Shown here in pieces: positions 12,431 through 24,517 of a DNA stretch of 64,000 bases. Source of the stretch: Lates calcarifer (taxonomy: Eukaryota; Chordata; Actinopteri; Centropomidae); the NCBI RefSeq assembly GCF_001640805.2, contig NC_066838.1:11867132-11931131 (forward strand). Direction: 5' to 3'. The position numbers and the translations under genes are program-made. The notes under the pieces were generated by a model. The model was not told the origin of the DNA. It searched no databases and saw only the letters and a program-made list of their open reading frames with translations. The stretch's first letter is position 1; each line of letters starts with the position of its first letter.

Positions 12431-15400
12431 TCAGAAGGCTGTGACCTTCACCGCATCCTCCAGGCTTTCTTTGCTTTCTTTCAGCGGCAGATCCCCATCA
12501 CCCAGTTTAATCTCTACTTTGTTCCTCTTGGCGAACATCTGGCAGATCTCCAGGAAGGTCTTGTTCTTGGTCTCCGGGACCACCAGCCAGATGTAAATGA
12601 GAGTGAGCAGACAGATGAAGGAAAAAATGATAAAGCTGTACGGGCCCAGGCCTCTCTGGAGAGTAGAAGGAGAGGAAATGTGATCAGCATGTCCTCGAGG
12701 TAAAACATCGGAAATGCACACAGTTTATTGGGTACACCTAGCTAGAACTAATCCAGTTTAATACAGCAGTTCTGTAACAAATCCTCCGTTCATGAAGGTT
12801 ATAATGTTCAGTTTGTGTTGAAACTGCTTTAGAGAGGTGTTGATTCAACTTAATGGTCATTCTGGATGCTGCAGTTTGTGGTGTGGTGGGAGGTGACATT
12901 AGATTTGTGGGCTACTTTTATTGGAATGCTCTGTTTTGGTTTCTGTTACTCAGGCCACATTCCTCCCTTGTTTGGGTCTCACGATGAAGACTTGAGGGGA
13001 AGTAAACCAAGAGACAAGACATAATGTTTATGTTTATCACTAAGATGACGCGACTGAGTCCATTAGAAAAGACTCCATGACAAAACTGCTCCCAATAAAC
13101 AAAGACTGATCATGTTTCTGCCGGGGGGGTTAAGGTGAGCACAGAGGAACTCTGTCTCTCCTCAGGGATAAGCACTAAAACAGTTGTCTTGTGTCAAACC
13201 CTGCTCATACATCATTTGACACGGTGAAGATCAAACACCCAAGTGAAGTGACAGTGACTAAAACACACTTTGCAAAGTGTTTACAAAAATGGCACCTCTG
13301 AAAGTATTGCTTGTTGGGTTAAAAATCCAGGGGTGTCAAAGTATGATTCACTTTTCTTAAAGGCTGTAAAAAGAGCATTTCCAGTTTGATTCTGAGGCTT
13401 TGAGTGGTTGTTGGTCACTCCGTTACTCTCCTCCTTAACCCCCAACTCCTCTTGCCCCAATTTAAACTTCTTTACATAGTATAAATAATTCTTTCGTTGA
13501 TAAAACATCATTTAATTTCTATTTTCCATTTAACATTTTTACTAATTCTCACCCAAAAGGAACAGTCCCACCAGCTGCCTTGGTGGGAGTTAGATAAGAA
13601 GATGGATACCACTCTCAAGTCTGTCAATTCAATATATAGAACTGCAGCTAGGATAGTTCACCAGCACATCTAATCAACATGAGCGATTTTATTTTTTATA
13701 TGAATTTATATGTGTTGTTTGTGTAATCTGTACAAATATCAAGGTGTAAAAGTGATGTTGTGTGGTTACAGGGAGGTTATGTGTATGTTATGTCTCGGCA
13801 TTGAGTCGCTATAGTTTTGGTTTCCTGACAACCTCATAATAATAAGACAAGACAGGACATATTGACGATAGCAGAATCACATAACCCTGCAGAAAAAAAA
13901 ACAAGTGTATTTTACAGAATGCTGAAGTATTGCATTTTAAGTGTGTTTAAGGGTTTGTGATTCTTCTCCTTTTTGATTGGTTGCTGCAGCTTGTGGCTGT
14001 AGTGTTCTGTGTATGATAATATGTTATGCTTATATATGCTTCATGTTGTGTGTTTGATGCCTGACAAAGGTCCAAGACCAAAATGTTGCATTTACATCTC
14101 AGTGTTGTGGAATCCAAACTTTCTTTTATTGGGTTAAATTAAAAGTTTGTATGCAAACTCAAAGTTGAACACACTGAAGTAAAAATAATTATCACATTAT
14201 AGTCATAGTTTGGAGTGATTTAGTGAATTGCCTTGCTGGTTACACATAAAACATCTGTAACAGATCACATTTTAAAACAATAAACCTTTGCTTCTTCAGT
14301 GTAAGAGCTCTTAGAAATTGTGTAACTGACCTCTAGGAAGGGGAAGACGAGGCCGACAGTGAAGTTGGAGAGCCAGTGGACGGATCCTGCCACCATGAAG
14401 GCAGCAGGCCTGGCTGACTGCCTGAACATCTCAGTGGTCACCACATAAGGAATGGGACCTGCAGAGCACAAATGCGGTCAACCACAGCAACAGCAACAGG
14501 AGACGCGCCACCACTCTTCAGGGTCACCGCGAGGATGCTCATGTCTCAAAACAACTGAGCGCAGATTTACAGCATGTATCATTATATGTCTGGTCGCATC
14601 CAAACAACACTTCAGCTAATGGAGGACCCTGCTGTAATCAGTGTGTGTGTAAATAACCAGTGGTGGGGTCGGACTCACTGGGTCCTATGGCATGTCCGAT
14701 GACGTAGATGATGACACAGGTGATGCTGATGTACGGCATCCATGTCACGCTCTCCTGTCAACACAAACCAGCAGCTGCTGTTATCATTGATGCTTTTAAA
14801 CAGAACAAATGTGTAACAAAATCTCCTTAATAGCTGCCCAGTGTGGAAGTCCATGTCAAAGGTTTCACTAAGTGGATGATTCAAGTACCTGCTCTCTATT
14901 CTTTTCTTCAAATTGTGCGTTTACTGCTGTTTAAAGTGATGCCTGTCTGAAGACGGTGCACCCAGGTGAGATTACAGGGTATCAGGAGCAGCACTGGTTT
15001 TGTGGTTGTATCTAATGGTCAGTGTCGCTCATACTTCAGCGGTGGGTGACTCTGTTTTTAAGTCTCACGGATTTCATGGACCCAGCAAAAATGGAGATGT
15101 TAAGTCATCATTTTATAGAAAAATTAGAGAGAAGTACAGTGTGGCATAGTGACGCATTATCCGTCAATTCTGCTTTTGTACTCCAGTACCCTGGAAGTGA
15201 CAGTGATGACGAGGTGAAAGTGCTGACTTTGCGTTTTTATTTATTTATTTATTTATTTTTTTGGGGTGGGGTGGGGCTCTTACAACCTTTTTTAGCACAT
15301 TTTCCGCTCTTTTGCCACTTGTTCAGCTCCAAATCTCGTCATTTCAGATCCTGCCATTTCTCCTCCGTATATAAACCTACAATTTATGCTGCATTCATGT

Positions 15401-18400
15401 TATATTGGAGATATCCCAAATACATAGTTTTGGACTTTTGCTTGTATGACTTGTATATCCAAGTTGAAGATATTTTTGGGAAACTCTGATCCCCCTGATT
15501 CTAAAATGGAAATGCCTGGAAACAAAAATGGACGCCTCACATCAGCCAGAAACTGTTCTGAAAAGTAAATAAACCCAGATTTAACGGATATGATATTCAG
15601 TTGTGTATGCACAGTAATTTAATCCTCATATGACCAACTGTAATTATGCAATATATTTTCAAGTTTCCAGTGAGGGCAGCATTAGGCATAGTGGTACTGT
15701 ATTATCTGTTGCACCATCAATGTCATAATGGTAGGCTACACCCTCCTTGTCCTGTTCTGTCTGTTTGCTTCTGCCTTTCTGCACTTGCCTTGCTGACCTT
15801 TGCCTGTTTTTTTTGACCAAGTAAACTTTGATTTTACTCTTCCTGCTTTTCCTGCTTTTGAGTCCACACCCTGAGTTACTAAGCTCTCACACACCCAAAC
15901 TGCAAAAAGTTATCAAAGGATAGAAAAGGCTACTAAACAAAACAAAACAGCCTATCCCAGCTGACATTGGGCGAGAGGCGGGGTACACCCTGGACAGATC
16001 ACCAGTCCATCACAGGTGGCAGAACATCACTAGGGTAAATACAAACTGGCCTGGTGGTCTATGAGTTGCAGACTTTCTGACATATATGAAAAACTGTGGC
16101 TTTATTTAAGTTTATTTGAAGTTGGAAGTCACTACTCTAACGTCACAGTCATAGTTTCATTTAAAATACAATGTGCAAAAGCACAGCACTGATCAATGTT
16201 CTGTTATTAAAAATCACACCATACAAACATGTCAGAAATCTATCTTACAAATCTCCTGTGACTCATTCTCTGCAACTAATCTCCTGACCTCAAGGTTGAG
16301 AAACTCTGACACACAACAGATAATAATTTTTTGTACACTGAACCGCTAGAGGGCAGCAGAGTAACACGTTGAAGTTGTGAGCACACAGTCTATGGTTGAG
16401 AGTCACATTGTGGCTGACAGTGTTACCGGTACCTGGATGTTGAGAGCGACAGTGAGCAGAACACAGGCTCCACAGCAGATCCCGAAACCACAGAGGAGGA
16501 GCAGCCGGCGCCCCGTAGCCTCCACGATGAAGACCTGGTGTAACAAATTCCCTGTTATGAACTATTGCCTCCTGCTGATATGATCAAACAACAGACTTAA
16601 GACTTCACCTCCTCCCCTCAGCTTTTCAGACTTCTAATGAACAGGGTACCCACAGCAGCTATGGTCATGAAAACGTTCACCGCTCCTGTTCCCACGGTGA
16701 CGTACTGGATGTCATTCTGCTTCACTCCTGCAGTGGCATATATACTGTCTGCGTAGTAGTAGATCTGAGGAGGGAGAGAGAAATGCATTGTGGGTAAAAT
16801 GTTAGCCAAGAGTTGGGAAACTGAATGGAAACATGAAGAAGAGGAGGATGCTGTAGCAGAGCTAAGCGTGGGCATCAGGTACGAGGACAAGGACAAGCTG
16901 GACAGGCACGCCTCACCGCGTTGACCCCTGACAGCTGCTGGCCCATGTTCATGATGATGATGGAGACCAGCTGCCAGCGAAGAGAGCGCTGGGACAGCAG
17001 GCTGAGCACAGACAGGCGACCCTCGGCCTTCTCCGACTGGTTCTCCAGATGCATCTCCGACAACTCTGCGTCCACGTCGTCCCAGCCACGCAGACGCTGC
17101 AGCGCTTAAGGTCGACAAAACATGCAGAACACCATGGCACGCAGATTTTATTCACCAGCTTTTTCCTCTGTTTCTTAACTACATAAAACAGCCTTTGCGT
17201 CTCTTCACCTTTCCTTGCTGTCTCCTCATCACCCCTCTGGATGAGCATGTACCTGGGGCTCTCTGGGAAGAAAGGCAGCAACAGGAGCTCTATCAGAGCA
17301 GGAATACCAGTCAAACCCAGCATGAGGGGCCAACCTGGAAACAGAGGGAACACAAACACTTATTTTAAGCAGGTGCCCACACCAAAATAAATCTCCAGAG
17401 TCTCCTAAATCAGTTTTTAAGGATGTGCTCCTATTACCAATAAAGGATGAATAACATTTACTACTATGGCAGTCGGTACCTGTGCTGTTGCCCAGTATGT
17501 TTCTGATGCCCAGCACTTGTGCACTCAGGATGCCAATGGTGATGAAGAGCTGTGGTACGATGCCAAGGGCTCCCCTCAGGTTTTTGGGAGAGAGCTCACC
17601 CAGATACATGGGCACCACATTGGACGACAGGCCTGAGGACAGGAAAAGACAGATTAATGAAATCAAGCGACTTCTTCTTTTCAACTTGCATAGTTGAAAA
17701 CACTCCAACCTGCGCAGATGCCCACTATAAACCTGGCCACAATGATGATCTCGTAAGACTTGGCGATCTCGCTGACCCCCATCATCACAGCAGGGACGAT
17801 GGAGAAGATGTTGTTGAAGAGGAGGGTGCCCTTTCTGTCGCGGGATCAACAAGAATATAGTTTTCATTGTGCAGGATCAATGTGGCATATCTCCTCTTAG
17901 ATGGAGCGTAAGATGTAGTATTACCTTCCTAGTTTGTTGACCAGAGGAGCCACCATCAGAGAGCCAAAGAAGCCTCCTAGCGGGTACATGGACACAGACA
18001 GAGACCACAGCAGAGTCAGGAAGTTCTCCTCCATTGGCCTATCATAACGCTCCAGGTAGGTGGTGTTATAGAACTGCTGCATGAACTAAAGAGAGCAGAA
18101 CAATACTGATGGAAACACGTCATCACATCACTGACACTGGCCTTTAGTGTAACTGTGTGTTACAGTGAAGCTTTTGTTTCTTTGCTCGGGTTACCGGTGC
18201 TGGAGAGTTAATCACAGCAACATTATATCCATACTGGAAGGATGAACCAAACGCAGATATGAGTGTTGCCAGAGCCAGGACTGCAGTCAACCTCTGTGGT
18301 GGGGGAGGACATCGATGCACTGTGTGAAACCTGCTCTCACTGTTGTTTGCATAGTGTCACAGAACAGACAAAACAAGACCTGAAATGCGATCGCTGTGAT

Positions 18401-18472
18401 AATCATGACTGGACCTTAACTCACCCCTCTCCTCTCCACAGGCTCCTTCCCCCATTCCTCATTCTCTGCCAT
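12431..18472 (-). CDS. slc2a5: Facilitated hexose transporter, GLUT family, GLUT5-like
   Basis: Twelve-helix plasma-membrane sugar transporter. Coding exons in transcript order: 18425-18472, 18195-18293, 17925-18085, 17710-17834, 17480-17632, 17209-17334, 16917-17104, 16654-16764, 16433-16534, 14679-14754, 14331-14458, 12431-12655. All join in phase to 513 codons (human GLUT5 has 501). The start is [16 protein letters not shown] with a strong Kozak context (gccATGG), and its exon ends in GTGAGT. Family marks include 'NKLGRKGTLLF' after helix 2, 'PESPRY' (219-224), 'GQQLSGVNA' ending at A300, '[10 protein letters not shown]' near 342-351, 'GHAIGPSPIP' and '[10 protein letters not shown]' near 464-473. 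These resemble GLUT5 more than class I GLUTs, and synteny next to ca6 and gpr157 fits SLC2A5. SLC2A7 is also at this human locus, so the paralogue name needs a tree. No broken residue or frame was seen. Confidence 0.93.
12727..12868 (+). repeat. 'ttattgggtacacc' repeat, 5' portion
   Basis: The piece begins 'tttattgggtacacctag' and continues through 'cgttcatgaaggttataatg' to 'gaggtgttgattcaact'. A matching junction 'gaggtgttgattcaactt' followed by the other half of the element lies at 53,226-53,415. It is a common teleost non-autonomous repeat, here in the last intron of the sugar transporter gene. Confidence 0.6.
13550..13690 (+). repeat. Fragment of the 2.6-kb/5.8-kb TIR element family
   Basis: It contains 'gagttagataagaagatgga' and 'taccactctcaagtctgt', the internal signature of the element at 5,845-6,227. 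No termini were recognised. It lies in the last intron of the transporter gene. Confidence 0.5.
15236..15261. repeat. TTTA microsatellite
   Basis: Six TTTA-type units followed by a T run and a G-rich stretch, in an intron of the transporter gene. Confidence 0.85.
15949..16036 (+). repeat. LINE-associated fragment 'cctatcccagctgacattgg'
   Basis: The phrases 'gaggcggggtacaccctgga' and 'tcaccagtccatcacagg' are a sequence very common in fish genomes near the 3' ends of retroelements. The copy is short and intronic. Confidence 0.55.
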
Positions 18473-19989
18473 GGCTGTGTTTGGACTAGTTGTCACTTTC
18501 AGCAATAATAACGGCGCACTTTGTTATTGCTGCACCACCGGATTCTGTCTGCCCTTTGGACATGGGATCAGAGAGCGTAGCAGTGGTTTACGGCTTGGCT
18601 TCAGTTATGGTTTTCATGTTGCTGACTGTGCTGTCAGGGAGTTTTGTATGCAGTGCACTCCAGATATTAAACACTGCCCTGTGCTGAATGTTGATATGTG
18701 GTACTTTTATTGCTCTGCACCTTCAACTCAATTGGTTCAATTGATGAGATCTACAGCTGTCATTAAAGACTATCATCAAGATGATAAAATCAGGTGTGTA
18801 TCTTTATTGCTCATCCACAGGCAGGTTAGATTACATTAGAGGTTTTATGACAAAATAAAGACACAATGCTGAAATCACAAACAGTTGGTGAAGCCTTCTG
18901 TGTTGGTCCTTGTACAGTTTGAAGGATTTCTCTGTTCTCACACTGAGGACAAGTCATCTCACACTGATTACTGAATAGACTAATTTCCCCGCGGAAACAC
19001 CACGGCTGCAAATCTCTTTTTATGTTTGTCTCGTCTTCAATTTGTCATGTGCTGAGTTGCCTCTTATCTCTAAGGCTGAGTCTGTTTGTCAATACGACGG
19101 CCCTCGGGCTCTGTGCTGTTAAAACCTGATGTTGTTTGCCTCGGGGACGCCTTGCTGCAAAAACAAGGATAACATATATGTCTGTGAGAAGATTCGACTG
19201 CTGGCAAAGTGAAATAATTAGAATTTAGAGCTATGCATGCCCAGAACAAAATATCACAAAGGATGCAGTGTGATGTGAACATGGGTGATTTGTAAGAATT
19301 TATTTGAAACAAAAGTCAGCATGTTTTTGGGAGTGCCATTTATATACATGCTATATATTCACACAGTTAAGTAATATATATAAGACCAAACAGGTATTTT
19401 CTGCCTGACTTGTTCTCGTCACACAACTGTCTTTCATGCTGGGATGTCATACATCTACTGTGTTTGGTTATTTTGTAATATTTCTTCATGTCAGACAGTG
19501 AACTCCTGTGTCCCTCTAGTACAAAGTTTGTTGGACTGGAAACACCAGGGAGTCAAGTCTTTTGACTTTTTACTGTTCAACTTCTGACAAAATCTGATGT
19601 TGTATTTTAAAATATATTGGAGAGTTGTCAGTAAACCTAAACCTAAAGAGTGTAGTTTGAGATTGGGGGATAATTCAGTTGGATATGAACAGTGAGAAAG
19701 ACGGTGAAATCCCATCTGGCAGTGTTTTGTTGAATTTCTTGCTGGGGCTGTTTTCACTCAATTTGGCAACAAAATTAACGTCAGCTTTTCAGAGTGAAAC
19801 CTTGTAACATGAATTTTGGTCCAAATGACAGAGCCAATTTGCAGGATCACTCATTAGTATAATGCACTTAAAGTCACTTTGAGATTATCACATTCTTTTG
19901 CACAGCCAGTCTCATCATACACCTACAGTACTTTTGAAAAAAAGAAATTGATTTGTAAGACAAGACCAAGACAGGGTCGTAGTAAATTG

Positions 19990-21350
19990 AATTCAAAGTT
20001 GCAGCTCATGGGAAAGGATCCAGAGGAGAACTGGGACTTTTGCCATCAAATGATGATGTTCATTCATAGACAGATATTATTACAGTGTGAATTGGGGCAC
20101 AGGAATTTTAATTCTGAGTTGTTTTTACCTGCATTTTCTTCTTCTACATCTACATTTTCACCTCTTTTTTAGCTGATGAGATGCTTAGATTAAATCTGAA
20201 GAAGTAAATGTTTGTTGAAGCTAATGTTGTGTTGGTAGCATCTGACCGTTCAAAGAACGTAAAGGAAAACATGTCACATGTTGACTGTGACTTATTATTT
20301 AACAAGACTCAAAGTCTCTGTGAGTCTGTATCTGTGCATAGCAGTGCTTTGAGCTAAATGCTAACATGCACACAGTGACAGCGCTAACATGCTAATAGTA
20401 AGCAGGCATAATGTGAAGCTTGTGTTAGCATTTTAGTATGCTAAAGTTTGTTAATTGGTGCAAAACACAAAGTACAACTGAGGCTGATGGAAATGTCATT
20501 AGTTGGGACGGTAATTGATCATAAACCACAGAAACAGACTAATTAAAAGTTTGACTTGATGATGGCACTAAAGGAAAGAGGAAAAATTAATGGTTCACTA
20601 AATCCATTCTGAGGGGGACATTAAAAGAGTATTCCCTAATTTAGCATTGTCCATTCAAGAATCTGATTGTTGGACTGGACAGAACGGACAGAAAAAGTAT
20701 TTTAAAAAGAGTGCAGCAGAACCAGAGATATAATCTTTTTATGGCACATGCACTTCATCAAAATGGTGCCTATTGTTTCCAACATTGCAATTTGAGTTGC
20801 AACTTGAGTTGCATTGTGGAGTTTGTTTTCATGGACATCCATTCAACAGCTGTTGAGACATTTCTGTTTGGACCAAAATGGTGGACCAACTGACAACAGA
20901 CGAACATTGCTGCCATGCCACTAGCATGGCTTAAACATCTTATTTATGAGATGACACTGGGTCATCCAAAACTGAATTTTATTCTGGATCTCATGGGAAA
21001 ATAAATGGAAACTGTGACTTTTTCCAGAACAGGAAGTAAGTAGAAAATTTCACTGCTGTCATTAGGTGATCCTGATAATATGTCAGACAGACATTGTAGT
21101 GTGAGCTGGGACATTTAAGAATTTAAGATCTGAATTTTAGAAAATGATCAAACAATCAAATGAGGATATGCCATTTTGTCAAACATTTAAATTTTGTTAA
21201 CTTATGTGATATGGGACCTTTAAGTAGAATATGTGCAGTGGTAGCAATATTGGCTGCAAACAGCTGGTGGAGCTAATGTTGCAGTTGGTAACATCTCACA
21301 TTTCAAAGAAGAAGGAGGACATGTCACATGTGAAGTGCAAGTACAAAGTG
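19990..21350 (+). repeat. Diverged direct duplication flanking the 20.3-20.9 kb repeat
   Basis: Text around 20,005-20,290 ('ctcatgggaaagg', 'acagtgtgaattggg', 'gctaatgttgtgttggtag', 'acatgtcacatg') recurs, altered, around 20,990-21,345 ('ctcatgggaaaat', 'gtagtgtgagctggg', 'gctaatgttgcagttggtaa', 'acatgtcacatg'). The order is conserved, so the two are old copies of one repeat. A dot plot would settle the borders. Confidence 0.45.
20335..20942 (+). repeat. Long 'gctaaatgctaaca ... actagcatggct' interspersed repeat
   Basis: The copy begins 'gagctaaatgctaacatgca', continues through 'ctgaggctgatggaaatgtc', 'gatgatggcactaaa', 'tctgagggggacatt' and 'tccattcaacagctgttgag', and ends 'gccactagcatggct'. 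This order of phrases is that of a well-known teleost non-coding repeat. It is diverged and carries no protein frame. A short sister copy is at 2,470-2,560. Confidence 0.65.
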
Positions 21351-21583
21351 GAGTTTCACTGTGACTGTAATAGCTTGTGGCTTATTCACAAACTGAACAA
21401 CTCTGGACACCAACCAGAAGCCTCTTTCTTATTGCTTGTAGTGCTTCGGATGTTTTTCTTTACATGTGTAAATCTAAGTGTCCTGTTGCAGCTCTGACCT
21501 ATTGCCCATTCACTTTGTGGGCAGTGTGTTTGACAATTGGCTCCTAGAACCACTGACACAGCCAAATGAACTGCCTGTGTTGT

Positions 21584-21620
21584 AAAAAAAAAAAAAAAAA
21601 AAAAAAGAAAGAAAGACATC
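21584..21620. repeat. Poly-A tract with GAAA units
   Basis: A 23-base A run at 21584-21606 is followed by 'gaaagaaagaca'. Confidence 0.85.
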
Positions 21621-22299
21621 CATTGACTTGACTGGTGAATGGTCACCTCATGCACTGTAGTACAGCCCTGTGGTGCTCTTTAACTTAATGAATTAAGTGG
21701 GCAGTGAGCCAGCAGAGGACGGAGCAGAAACCCCTTCCTTAAGTGTTTCTACTGGCTCCCGTTACTTCAGTGTCAGCCAAATCTCACAAACGACACAGTG
21801 GATTAATTCCTGCTGGAAATACAGCAAGTGTCAGTCCTGTGTGAGACCTCTGCCATCCTCAAGGACGAAAAAAAATGTTTACTGGCCAGTTTAGATGTCA
21901 TCAGCATAAACAGCACTCACTTCCTCCATTTTTTCAGACATGGTGTCTGGTGTCCTCTCACTGTTCCTGAAGGTCCTGAGAGAATGAACTCTCTGCACTG
22001 TGTCCCATTACTTTAGCCCAGAGGTAAAATTAGACCGAAGGAAAACTCTCGTTCTCAAAGAAAACTGTGTACTTATGCTTTTAATATTTTCAGTACAAAC
22101 AGTATAAAATGTTCTGGAAATGATATATGGGAACCACCTGCCCTCATAAGGGTAAAATGTTGCTCATGGACGGACTGTGAGACAACTGGCCTCTGGGGAC
22201 AGACATGTAAAATGTCCCCCAGCCCTCCTACAAAGGAACAAAACACTCAGCCTCAAAGAGACATACAGGAACTATAAAGGACTCATGCTGCATTGTTTG

Positions 22300-22550
22300 T
22301 TTGCAGTCATTTTGTGCCTCTGCAGTCGATTGCTTCTCCCTGTAGTGGTTTGGCATCTGTTTTGTCTCTGTCTATGGCCAAACTCCATCTCTTTATTGTC
22401 ATTTTGGGTTGCCTTGTGGTCATTTTGCATCTCTTTGTTTGATTAGTCATTTTTCTTATCTTTATGATCAATTAGCATTTTTTCCTTCCCCTTTTCCCCC
22501 TTCCTCCTTTTTTTGGCCATTTTGCACCTCTCAGTTCACTTTATGTGTCT
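22300..22550. repeat. Degenerate minisatellite with roughly 20-25-bp units
   Basis: Variants of 'gtcattttgcatctctttgt' recur: 'tcattttgtgcctctgcagt', 'ttggcatctgttttgtctct', 'gtcattttgggttgccttgt', 'gtcattttgcatctctttgt', 'gccattttgcacctctcag'. Units have drifted and spacing is uneven, interrupted by a pyrimidine-rich stretch near 22,480-22,515. This looks like an old tandem array. Confidence 0.6.
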
Positions 22551-24517
22551 TTGTAGACATTTGATTGAATTCCTGCAAGAAACAATAACAGTCACTTCAA
22601 ACAGCCCCTTGACTCTCTGGGCCTGTGCCTGGTAGGCCCCTTCAGCAATCCCTCCATGGTTTTGTTGCAGTGTAATGAAAACTCTGTCTGGCCTGATGTA
22701 AAGAACTGTTACAACAGATTCATCCACTTTTGCGCTGACTAATTTATCAGAGCCACAGAGACCATTCAACATCCATAAATACACTTACCGCGATGCCGCC
22801 TACACAACACTTCCTGAATAAGCATTTGCCCTCTGCAAGTCAAACAAACAATAATTACTTGAGGATAAGAGAAAATTGACTTGTCAACATGGTGGAATTT
22901 CTCCTTCCTCACCTTGGCCAACAATCAGCACAGTAATGAATCTTATTTGAATGAAGCGCATCGTCTCAGAGAAGGGCTCATTAAAGCTCAATGGATCTTG
23001 AGACAATATTTAAAAGAGCTGAAGGAGCTAAAGGAAGTGGGTTTGTGGCTGTAAGGTGGGCAGGGCCCATGAGCCTCGTGGGGGTCAGTTGGTTTGTGCA
23101 CTCCTCCTTGGTATGCGTTCGGTCTGTGGCTAAGTCTAGCAAACTGGAGCCAATGGTGGCCGGGGTCAAAGGAGAAGTCTGGCTCACGAGAAAGGATCCG
23201 GTTTCCAGGAGGAAGGATTGCATGTGATCACAGGTCATGCATCCTCCTGACCACAATGACAGCAATGACGTCGAGTTAATTTTGGTGACACATCAAATGC
23301 TGACGGAGTTTTGCAACTACTGCCTAAAAAAAATGTTGAAACTATCAGGTTAGTCAAGAATGACTAGGTTTAGAGAAACAAAAGACAAAGACATCAAAGG
23401 AATGATTGAGCATCATAGGAGAATGTTTTATATTTTAATGTAACTGGTGTTTGGACACGGACAGAAAACTGCACCTATATCGTCACCTCATTGTCAGGTG
23501 TAAACAAGTCTCTTCACACAAACCCTCTGAATACACCCAAAGTCCGACTGGATATACATTGGAAATGTATTCCAATATTAAAAGGTACATCACAGAATAT
23601 GTTAAAGCAATCTATCTCAAACTTTAAAAACATATTTTGAATATCTTGCTTGAAAGATGTAAAAACTCCATGTACACAACTGCAGCTGTAGCTAACCTGA
23701 GTTCATGCCGCTGGAAAATCAGTGTCAAAACATTTACAGAAACTTGTCAAATCACAGCAGCAGTATTGTTTTCTTCTACTCTGTTCATCTGATGCTTGTA
23801 TCTTTCAGACGCTCTTTGTTTAGTACAAATATGACTAAATGTGCTGCTTTCGTGTCGTGCTGTCACTCTCCTCAAAGCTCGGAAGCACATTTCAGCAAAA
23901 CAATGACTGAACGTAGAGAAAATTCAGTCTCAGTAAAAAGTAACATGTTTACAGTATGTTTATCACCTAGTGAGTGAGAATGCTACATTACAATTAATTC
24001 CATTACATTAAAATAAAATGTAGGTAACTTTCCCCCATAAATACAATACTTGAATACTCAGCGGAACAAGATGAAAACTGAATATTCATTTCACAGTGAT
24101 AACCTCAGAATGTAAGTGAGCCCATTATAAATAAAGCTACAAAATTGTCCTTCATGGAGTGTACCATTTTTCAGAAAAGCAAATGGGAAACGTGTACAAA
24201 GACATGATGACGGAAGCTTAAAGTTTGTTATACAGCACTTCTACAGAGCTACAGTACGAAATTTATCTGCATGTGCAATTTAAGTCATATTCAAAATGCT
24301 TCACCAAACGCTGGTGTACAGTTGGGCAGCATCATCCTCATCACCAGAAGTGCAGGCGTGTGACTTTTCCTGCAGCATACACACACACAAATGTGCATGC
24401 ACCTGCAGAATCTCCAACCCTCTCTGCAGGCACTCGGTGTAATGAGGTTCAGCGTAGAAACGGAGGCCGTGCACCGGCTCCCTCCATGTCGATCTTTGCT
24501 CATCTCCTCTGTCTCTA

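Larger units (their letters stand above)
18473..24517. other. Gene-free interval between the transporter and gpr157
   Basis: This 6-kb stretch separates the transporter start codon from the gpr157 stop codon. It should contain the transporter promoter and the gpr157 3' untranslated region. No coding exon was recognised. Repeats at 20.0-21.35 kb and 22.3-22.55 kb are listed separately. A minus-strand splice-donor-like GTAAGT near 22.79 kb could mark a distal untranslated exon of the transporter, but an open frame before it does not match the phase of the second coding exon. Confidence 0.5.

Noticed and set aside
18338..18349. Tiny ATG exon before GTGAGA as start of the sugar transporter
   Set aside because: It would need a 44-base intron, too short for vertebrate splicing, and gives only four residues.
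22788..22835. Minus-strand ATG frame ending in GTAAGT as first exon of the sugar transporter
   Set aside because: Its phase does not fit the second coding exon (AGG TTG). The exon at 18425-18472 fits in phase, with a strong Kozak context and a plausible 131-base intron.
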